From: CAVONB01 sp963697205
Lineage (GTDB): Bacteria > Pseudomonadota > Alphaproteobacteria > Rhizobiales > Hyphomicrobiaceae
Reading direction: 5' to 3'
Assembly (NCBI GenBank): GCA_963697205.1
Contig: CAVONB010000016.1
Location: forward strand, 124,001-188,000
DNA: 64,000 nucleotides
This document shows positions 58,581-64,000 of this stretch, piece by piece. The notes below the pieces were generated by a model. It saw only the letters and a program-made list of their open reading frames with translations, had not been told where the DNA came from and did no database searches. Both the position numbers and the translations under genes were made by a program. Position 1 is the stretch's first letter. Each line of letters begins with the position of its first letter.

Positions 58581-59026
58581 CAGTAGGGCCACAGCCTCAT
58601 CGACTGACCGAGCGCGTAGACGAAGACCACGGCACAGAAGATTGCGAGGCCGATGCTGACGAGGATGCGCTCGATGAGCGGCGTCTCACGCGAGCCCAGG
58701 CCGCCGACGAAGGTCGTGAGCATCGTGGCCAGGACGAGACCGAGCCGTTCAATCGTCAGGGCGAAGACGACGACGGACAACAAGGTGGTCAGGAACGGCC
58801 AGGCCCGGAAGCGCGGGACCTGCGGCCCTTCGATCACGAAAGAGCGCGCCAGGATGACCACGCCGATGATCGCGGTCAGCCAGGACAGCACCGTGGGCAT
58901 GTAGCCAGGGCCCATGCGCAGCGCAGAGCCGAACGCGTAGTCTCGCGCCAGAATGACCCCGGTTCCGCCGATGGCGATGAACAGCACGCCAGACCAGAAA
59001 TCCTTGGGCGCGCGAACTTTGATCAT
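58580..59026 (-). CDS. tctB: Tripartite tricarboxylate transporter small subunit
   Basis: A 148-residue protein with four membrane helices: DFWSGVLFIAIGGTGVILAR, GPGYMPTVLSWLTAIIGVVI, FLTTLLSVVVFALTIERLGL and the LVSIGLAIFCAVVFVYALGQ end. The G-S-A-L-R-M-G-P-G-Y-M-P motif after helix 1 is the TctB signature. ATG at 59026 has GAGG five bases upstream. It is coupled by overlap to tctA downstream. Confidence 0.87.
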   Translation of the reverse strand: MIKVRAPKDFWSGVLFIAIGGTGVILARDYAFGSALRMGPGYMPTVLSWLTAIIGVVILARSFVIEGPQVPRFRAWPFLTTLLSVVVFALTIERLGLVLATMLTTFVGGLGSRETPLIERILVSIGLAIFCAVVFVYALGQSMRLWPY

Positions 59027-59378
59027 GGCGCCTCGCATCCTTCCCAGCTGGATCTTGTCCGCAGCAGGATACGGGTGGGGCGCAAATGGCAAAGGTGCCC
59101 GGGCGCTTACAGCCCGTGCAGCCACGGTGCGGCGGCATGATCGCCGCCCGCCCGGCACTCCCGACGTCTCCAGCCTCTACCGCCCAGATTGAGACGATCG
59201 CCAGCGGCGGTTCCAACGATCGTTTGAATGGATTGTTTCCTGAAAGGGCCACAGGCGTCAAGCCGTCCTCGGGGCAGCCTTCCGGGTTGCGGGGGGCAGC
59301 GCTGCGCGCGCTGCGGGGCTGTCGGCGGCCGGCAAGGTATGGCACACCAGCCGAACCGGGAGAGGCTGGAGACCGACG
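59027..59378. promoter_or_regulatory. Divergent intergenic region, 352 bp
   Basis: This spacer lies between tctB (leftward) and the acyl-CoA dehydrogenase gene (rightward). A GGAGAGGCTGGAG stretch at 59358-59370 supplies the ribosome site for the gene at 59379. No operator or conserved ORF stands out. Confidence 0.35.
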
Positions 59379-60539
59379 ATGGATTTCTCACTGACCGACG
59401 AGCAGCGTCAACTCGCCGATACGGCGCGGGCCTTTGCCACGCGGGAGCTCACCGACCTCGCCCGTGACCTGGAGGCGCGCAACGTCCCGGTCCCGCACGA
59501 CTGGCTGAAGCGCTATGCGCAGATGGGCTTTCTCGGGCTCAACCTCGATCCCGTCAACGGCGGGCTCGGGCTTGGGCACCTGGAGGCGGTGCTGGTGCTG
59601 GAAGCGTTCGCCAAGGTTTCGCCTGCCGTCGCGTTCCCCGTGTTCGAATCCTGCTTCGGCCCGATCCTGGCGATCGAGCACTTCGGCTCGCCGACGTTGA
59701 AGGCGCGCGTCATTCCTAAGGTCGTCGCGGGAGACATGGTCGTCGCCGTCACGATGTCGGAGCCCGATGCCGGCAGCGCCCTCACCGACCTCAAGACGCG
59801 CGGGCGCATCGAGGGCGACCACGTCGTCCTCGACGGTACGAAGCGCTGGTGCTCGGGCGCGGGCCATTCCGACGCCTACGTCGTCTACTGCAAGCTGTCG
59901 GATGCGCCGGGTGCGAAGGGCATTGGCGCGGTGCTGGTGGAGAAGGACGCCGAAGGCCTCTCGTTCGGCGTGCAAGAACAGCTGATGGGGTTTCGCGGCA
60001 TCCCGAGCGCGGACATGACGTTTGAGGCTGTGCGCGTGCCGGTCGACAACGTAATCGTGCCGGCGGGCGGCTTTGCCAAGCTGATGGAGGCGTTTGATCT
60101 GGAGCGCTGCGGCAACGCCACGATGAGCCTGGCACTTGCCCAGAGCGCGCTCGATGACACACTCGCCTACGTGCAGGAGCGGCGCCAGTTCGGCAAGGCG
60201 CTGGTCGAGTTCCAGGCCGTGCAGATGAAGCTTGCGGAGATGGCGATGCGGGTCGATGCCGCGCGGCTCTTGATCTACCGCGCCGTGACCAACGCGGCGA
60301 ACGGTCTGCCGTCGGTGCGCGACAGCTCGATTGCCAAGTGCTTCGCCAACGAGATCACGCGCGAGGTTTGCGGGGCGGCGATCCAGCTGATGGGCGGGTA
60401 TGGCTACTCCAAGGCGTTTCCCGCCGAGCGCCGGTTCCGCAACTCCTGGGGTTGGGGCATCGCCGGCGGGTCGATCGACATCCAGAAGACGAATATCGCC
60501 GCAGCCCTCGTCGGCCGCCGCTTCGACCAGCGCCGATAA
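59379..60539 (+). CDS. Acyl-CoA dehydrogenase family protein
   Basis: A 386-residue flavoenzyme. MDFSLTDEQRQLADTARAF at the start, VAVTMSEPDAGSALTDLKT (FAD/substrate region), GVQEQLMGFRGIPSADMTFE, then ERRQFGKALVEFQAVQMKLA and QLMGGYGYSKAFPAERRFRN. The usual catalytic Glu (Y-E-G-T near the end) is missing: the site reads WGIAGGSIDIQ. A Glu in EAFDLERCGNA occupies the position used as base in isovaleryl-CoA dehydrogenase, so activity is still plausible. Substrate undetermined. Monocistronic. Confidence 0.88.
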   Translation: MDFSLTDEQRQLADTARAFATRELTDLARDLEARNVPVPHDWLKRYAQMGFLGLNLDPVNGGLGLGHLEAVLVLEAFAKVSPAVAFPVFESCFGPILAIEHFGSPTLKARVIPKVVAGDMVVAVTMSEPDAGSALTDLKTRGRIEGDHVVLDGTKRWCSGAGHSDAYVVYCKLSDAPGAKGIGAVLVEKDAEGLSFGVQEQLMGFRGIPSADMTFEAVRVPVDNVIVPAGGFAKLMEAFDLERCGNATMSLALAQSALDDTLAYVQERRQFGKALVEFQAVQMKLAEMAMRVDAARLLIYRAVTNAANGLPSVRDSSIAKCFANEITREVCGAAIQLMGGYGYSKAFPAERRFRNSWGWGIAGGSIDIQKTNIAAALVGRRFDQRR

Positions 60540-60843
60540 GGCGCCGGCCTGGGAACAAATCGCGGTGACAGGTGTTGAAATCGCGCGTTCACACACCGAT
60601 ATGAAGCTTGCGGGGTTCTTTCGACAGCGACAGCGCCACTAGATGCCGACCGGCTACGGACGGTCCCCGATCCTGCGCCCCCTTCCCAGATGTCGCGTCC
60701 CAGTCATGGCACCGTGCCATACGGGGCCCATACATCCGGCATTCACATCGGGTCCCGCGGGTGGGGCCGCGATCGGGGAATACCGTCGGGGTGGGGCGGC
60801 GTCCACATTCGATACGATCGAACCAAGCACCAGGAGACAAATC
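60540..60843. promoter_or_regulatory. Intergenic region with two perfect palindromes upstream of the DUF4167 gene
   Basis: ATGGCAC-C-GTGCCAT at 60706-60720 and TTCGAT-ACG-ATCGAA at 60808-60822 are perfect inverted repeats; the second ends 21 bp before the ATG at 60844, just ahead of the AGGAGA ribosome site. Either could be a regulator-binding site. Confidence 0.45.
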
Positions 60844-61086
60844 ATGAGTTCCGCCAAGGACCGGCGGATGGCCCGCCAGAGCCCGCGCCCGCACAAGCAG
60901 GCGCAGCGCTCGACGGGTCCTCGACGTGTCCACGACAACCGCGCCGCCTGGCTCAAGGCGCGCGACAGCTACCTCGAACGCGCCCGCGCCAGTGCGGCGG
61001 CCGGCGACGAGGTGGATGCTGAGAATTTCTACCAGCACGCCGAGCACTTCCATCGCATGCTGAGCGCAGAAGCCGAGTGTGTGTAA
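60844..61086 (+). CDS. DUF4167-type protein
   Basis: An 80-residue basic protein: MSSAKDRRMARQSPRPHKQA, then the conserved helical part AWLKARDSYLERARASAAAG and DAENFYQHAEHFHRMLSAEA. The A-E-N-x-x-Q-H-A-E-H-x-x-R motif defines DUF4167, an alphaproteobacterial family with an Arg/Gln-rich N-terminus. Full-length members are often longer, with a low-complexity tail missing here. Function unknown. CAGGAGACAA precedes the ATG at good spacing. Confidence 0.8.
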   Translation: MSSAKDRRMARQSPRPHKQAQRSTGPRRVHDNRAAWLKARDSYLERARASAAAGDEVDAENFYQHAEHFHRMLSAEAECV

Positions 61087-61098
61087 GGCCCGGCGCGA

Positions 61099-61845
61099 TT
61101 ATCGACCGCCACCGACGTTGACGATCGCACCGTTGACGTAGGACGCCTGCTCAGACAACAGCCACAGCACGGTCTCGCCGACCTCTTCGGGCTGTCCTGA
61201 GCGGCCCATCGGCACCATGTGCACCAGCTTCTTGATGCGATCCTTGACACCTGAATCGTCGTGGATGGTCGTTTCGATCAGTCCGGGACGGATGGCATTC
61301 ACGCGAATGCCCTGGGCCCCGAGTTCGTGGGCCATGCCGATGGTCATCGTGTCGGCCGCCGCCTTGGATGCGGCGTAGCAAAGCATGCCGCCGCCGCCGC
61401 CGATGTAGGCTGCCGCCGACGACATGTTGACGATGGCGCCGCCCGTTCCGCCCGATGCCGTCGACATGCGCCGCGTGGCCTCGCGGGCCGCCAGGAACAG
61501 GCTCGTAATGTTGATGCGCCACGAACGATCCAGCTCGGCGGCCTCGACGTCCTGAATGAGACGGTTGAGGGGGACGATGCCGGCGTTGTTGAAGAGCGCG
61601 GTGACGCGGCCGAGCTGGCGATCGGTTTCGGCGAAGAGGCGTACCGCGCCCGCCTCCGTCGATACGTCACCCTGAATGGCAACCGCCTTGCCGCCGGACG
61701 CCGCGATATCCCGCACGACCTCTTCGGCCTTGTCGGGGTTGGTGTTGTAGTTGACGGCGACCGCCCAGCCACGTTTGCCGGCCAGCCGTGCCGTCGCCGC
61801 GCCGATGCCGCGACTCGCACCCGTGATCACAAGCACCTTGCTCAT
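61099..61845 (-). CDS. SDR-family oxidoreductase (FabG/glucose-1-dehydrogenase-like)
   Basis: A 248-residue classical SDR: VLVITGASRGIGAATARLAG (cofactor loop), ALFNNAGIV (N-N-A-G), IVNMSSAAAYIG (catalytic Ser) and LCYAASKAAADTM (Y-A-A-S-K), so the full Ser-Tyr-Lys triad is present, unlike in the SDR at 29.97-30.77 kb. The end YVNGAIVNVGGGR is typical. The substrate cannot be assigned. Convergent with the DUF4167 gene (12 bp between stops). Confidence 0.9.
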   Translation of the reverse strand: MSKVLVITGASRGIGAATARLAGKRGWAVAVNYNTNPDKAEEVVRDIAASGGKAVAIQGDVSTEAGAVRLFAETDRQLGRVTALFNNAGIVPLNRLIQDVEAAELDRSWRINITSLFLAAREATRRMSTASGGTGGAIVNMSSAAAYIGGGGGMLCYAASKAAADTMTIGMAHELGAQGIRVNAIRPGLIETTIHDDSGVKDRIKKLVHMVPMGRSGQPEEVGETVLWLLSEQASYVNGAIVNVGGGR

Positions 61846-61941
61846 GCGCGCTGCTCCTCTGTCAGCTCAACCCTGGTCTTGACGGCTTGTCTCGCACATC
61901 CGGGGGCCCCTGCCAAAGGCCCGCCGGCGCGGCCACCTGCG

Positions 61942-62454
61942 TCACGGACCCGTGCGCGGGGCGGCGCGCGCCGTCCCCTCGCCAGCCATGATCGGCAGCA
62001 CGTTGGTGTGCTTAACCTGCGCGAGCGCGAAACTGGATTCGATGCTTGCCACGCCTTCGATGCGGGTCAGGGTCTCTTTCAGGAAGCGCTCGTAGCCGGC
62101 GAGGTCGCGAGCGACGACGCGCAGCAGGTAGTCGCGCGTGCCGGTCATCAGGTAGCATTCGAGGACCTCCGGGCAGGCGCGGACGGCGTCCTCGAAGCGG
62201 TGCAGCGCCTCCTCGCGCTGCTTTTCCAGTTTGACGGATACGAACACGGAGACGGGCAGGCCGACCTGGGCCTGGTCCACGAGCGCGGTATAGCCGCGGA
62301 TGACGCCCGCCTCCTCCATCAGGCGCACGCGCCGCAGGCAGGGGCTTTGGGAGAGGCCGGCCTGGGTGGCTAGGTCGACATTGGACATGCGGCCGTCGTG
62401 CTGGAGGGCCCGGAGGATTCGCAAATCTGTCTCGTCTATGGGCATATTCGGCAT
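61942..62454 (-). CDS. Lrp/AsnC-family transcriptional regulator
   Basis: A 170-residue regulator: DETDLRILRALQHDGRMSNV and DLATQAGLSQSPCLRRVRLM form the winged helix-turn-helix. GVIRGYTALVDQAQVGLPVS links to the RAM (effector-binding) domain with ECYLMTGTRDYLLRVVARDL. A C-terminal extension ends ARAAPRTGP. Start is ATG 62454 or 62445. It is divergent from a threonine dehydratase gene 129 bp away and probably regulates it in response to an amino acid; that is inference from arrangement. Confidence 0.92.
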   Translation of the reverse strand: MPNMPIDETDLRILRALQHDGRMSNVDLATQAGLSQSPCLRRVRLMEEAGVIRGYTALVDQAQVGLPVSVFVSVKLEKQREEALHRFEDAVRACPEVLECYLMTGTRDYLLRVVARDLAGYERFLKETLTRIEGVASIESSFALAQVKHTNVLPIMAGEGTARAAPRTGP

Positions 62455-62583
62455 TTTCTGCTCATTTTCTTGCTTCTTGCGGCATGATCTTCCAATTTTG
62501 ACCTGGAGTCCAGCTGTGTTTGGCAGGACACGCGTCGACGACACCGCGTATAGTCGCGCGACCGCGACCGCTGCAGACTAGCG
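62455..62583. promoter_or_regulatory. Lrp-dehydratase divergent promoter region
   Basis: A relatively AT-rich 129-bp spacer (TTTTCTGCTCATTTTCTTGCT at 62454-62474 on the plus strand, then AATTTTGACC near 62495). It is the expected site for the Lrp-like regulator. No exact operator repeat was identified. Confidence 0.45.
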
Positions 62584-63843
62584 ATGGCTCCCATGACGAC
62601 GTCCTCCGGAACGGCCCTTCCCTTGCTCGGTCTCGACGAGATCGAGCGCGCGGCCGGCGTGCTGAAAGGGGCCGTGCTCGACACCGATTTTGACCCGAGC
62701 CGGACGCTGTCGGAGATCTTCGGCTGCTCGGTTTGGCTGAAATTTGAGAACCTTCAGTTCACGGCCTCGTTCAAGGAGCGCGGTGCGCTGAACCGGCTGG
62801 CCGCACTGTCGAGCGAGGAGAGCCGCCGCGGCGTCATCGCCATGTCGGCGGGCAACCATGCCCAGGGGGTCGCCTATCACGCCCAGCGGCTCGGCATCCC
62901 CGCCACGATCGTGATGCCAGTAGGCACGCCGACGGTGAAGGTGGAGAACACCAAGAGCCACGGCGCAGAAGTTCTGGTGCGCGGGGCGACGCTGGAGGAT
63001 GCAGCGCGCTTTGCGGTGACGCATGGCGTGGCGCGCGGGCTGACCTTCATCCATCCCTACGACGATCCGCTGGTCATGGCCGGGCAGGGCACGATCGCGC
63101 TGGAGATGCTGCGCGCCGTCCCGCAGCTCGACACGCTGGTGGTTCCCATCGGCGGCGGCGGATTGATCTCGGGGATGGCGGTCGCGGCCAAGGCGATCAA
63201 GCCGGAGATCGAGGTTATCGGCGTGCAGTCGGGCCTCTATCCCTCGATGTACAATCTCATCAAGGGCACCAGTCTGCCGATGCGCGGCGACACGCTGGCG
63301 GAAGGCATCGCGGTCAAGGCGCCGGGGGTTCGAACCGCCCGCGTGATCCGGGAACTCGTCGACGACATCATGCTGGTCAGCGAAGCGCAGCTGGAGCGCG
63401 CGGTGACGCTGTTGATCTCGATCGAGAAGACGGTGGTCGAAGGTGCAGGCGCGGCCGGCCTCGCCGCGATCATCGCCGACAAGTCGCGGTTCAAGGACAA
63501 AACCGTGGGACTCGTCCTGTGCGGCGGCAATATCGACATCCGGTTGCTGGCGAGCGTGCTGACGCGCGAACTCGCCCGTGAGGGGCGGTTGTCGCAGGTC
63601 TCGATCGACCTGTCCGACAAGCCTGGCCAGCTTGCGCGCATCGCCCAGGTGATCGGGGAAGCGCATGCCAACATCGTGGAAGTCTCGCACCAGCGCACCT
63701 TCACGGATCTACCGGCCAAGGGCGCGATCCTCGACGTCGTGATCGAGACGCGCGACCGGGCGCATCTGGAGGCGACGATCGCGGCGATCCGCGCGGCCGG
63801 CTTCGAATGCGAGCTGAAATCGAATCCCGGCGGCAGCCACTGA
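62584..63843 (+). CDS. Threonine/serine dehydratase, biosynthetic-type with C-terminal ACT domain
   Basis: A 419-residue PLP enzyme. LKFENLQFTASFKERGALNR holds the PLP Lys (S-F-K-E-R-G). AMSAGNHAQGVAYHAQRLG is the substrate loop, and VPIGGGGLISGMAVAAKAIK the phosphate-binding Gly loop. The C-terminal 85 residues (VSIDLSDKPGQLARIAQVIG) are an ACT-like regulatory domain. This is the IlvA/TdcB family deaminating threonine to 2-oxobutyrate; length fits the single-ACT form. ATG 62584 or 62593. Because cimA offers another 2-oxobutyrate route, the role may be catabolic. Confidence 0.9.
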   Translation: MAPMTTSSGTALPLLGLDEIERAAGVLKGAVLDTDFDPSRTLSEIFGCSVWLKFENLQFTASFKERGALNRLAALSSEESRRGVIAMSAGNHAQGVAYHAQRLGIPATIVMPVGTPTVKVENTKSHGAEVLVRGATLEDAARFAVTHGVARGLTFIHPYDDPLVMAGQGTIALEMLRAVPQLDTLVVPIGGGGLISGMAVAAKAIKPEIEVIGVQSGLYPSMYNLIKGTSLPMRGDTLAEGIAVKAPGVRTARVIRELVDDIMLVSEAQLERAVTLLISIEKTVVEGAGAAGLAAIIADKSRFKDKTVGLVLCGGNIDIRLLASVLTRELAREGRLSQVSIDLSDKPGQLARIAQVIGEAHANIVEVSHQRTFTDLPAKGAILDVVIETRDRAHLEATIAAIRAAGFECELKSNPGGSH

Positions 63844-63899
63844 CGCGCCGACCCGCAGCAAGCCAACAGCACGTGACGACATTTCAGGAGGAGAGCCCG

Positions 63900-64000
63900 A
63901 TGGACGGCTCACAGGTTCCCGCCACCCGCGCCGAGACGATCCGGATGCTTCAGGCGCTCGAGCAGAAGGTGCTCTGGCTGTCGTCGTGGATGATCCACCA
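63900..64000 (+). CDS. Start of a further gene, possibly a transketolase-like TPP enzyme (truncated by window)
   Basis: From the ATG at 63900, preceded by AGGAGGAGAG, 33 codons are visible: MDGSQVPATRAETIRMLQAL, then EQKVLWLSSWMIH. The L-E-x-K-V-L-W-L-S-x-W-x-I-H-H start resembles proteins annotated as transketolase or pyruvate-dehydrogenase-E1-like TPP enzymes, but too little is present to be sure. It begins 57 bp after the dehydratase gene and may share its transcript. Confidence 0.5.
   Translation, partial: MDGSQVPATRAETIRMLQALEQKVLWLSSWMIH

Noticed and set aside
59640..59660. TTCGAATCC as a tRNA T-loop
   Set aside because: It lies inside the acyl-CoA dehydrogenase frame (V-F-E-S-C) with no tRNA structure around it.

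Overview
The window looks like a stretch of chromosome from a high-GC alphaproteobacterium, most likely Hyphomicrobiales (Rhizobiales) or a close relative. Supporting markers are an ATP12-type F1 assembly chaperone, DUF2865, DUF4167 and DUF6600 proteins, an ELM1-like protein, citramalate synthase (cimA), meaB, and an orphan coxL-type molybdopterin subunit. Genes are dense on both strands. There is no rRNA, tRNA, CRISPR array or recognisable transposase.

Layout. 1-6.4 kb (minus strand): mobA fragment, an EamA transporter, a duplicated DUF2750 protein, then a tight set of ATP12, HAD phosphatase, RluC-like synthase and crcB, then a two-helix membrane protein and an orphan Tae4-like amidase. 6.6-12.9 kb: catabolic genes (TPP enzyme, Bug-type binding protein, DapA-family lyase/synthase, FAH-type hydratase) with a DUF2865 protein. 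13-24.5 kb: cysS, GNAT, a micro-membrane protein, cimA, meaB, DUF6600, M48 protease, LOG protein and a large LysM coiled-coil protein. 24.6-34.5 kb: an Atm1-type ABC exporter, two TPR proteins flanking a hairpin-rich inverted-repeat segment, rpmJ, SDR, Gfo/Idh/MocA, ELM1-like and two cyclophilin-like paralogues. 34.6-41 kb: a ketosynthase/acyl carrier protein pair facing an acyl-CoA synthetase, and a coxL-like dehydrogenase subunit. 41-45 kb: greA and carB. 45.4-53.7 kb: four co-oriented envelope/signalling genes (SUMF1-like; repeat coiled coil; OmpA-like; a kinase-TM-coiled-coil-SUMF1 fusion) convergent with an interrupted RTX-like gene. 54-64 kb: cyclase-family hydrolase, CocE hydrolase, tctA/tctB, acyl-CoA dehydrogenase, DUF4167, SDR, and a divergent Lrp/threonine dehydratase pair, ending in the start of a further gene.

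Two patterns stand out. (1) Seven conserved genes carry frameshifts while long neighbours are clean. I count about 27 single-base insertions and 4 deletions. Essentially every insertion can be placed exactly at a codon junction. The simplest explanation is consensus error, but the clustering deserves a check. (2) The 45.4-52.3 kb cluster joins a degenerate kinase domain, a membrane anchor, recently homogenised coiled-coil repeats and Cys-less SUMF1 domains. It is the best candidate here for a poorly described system.
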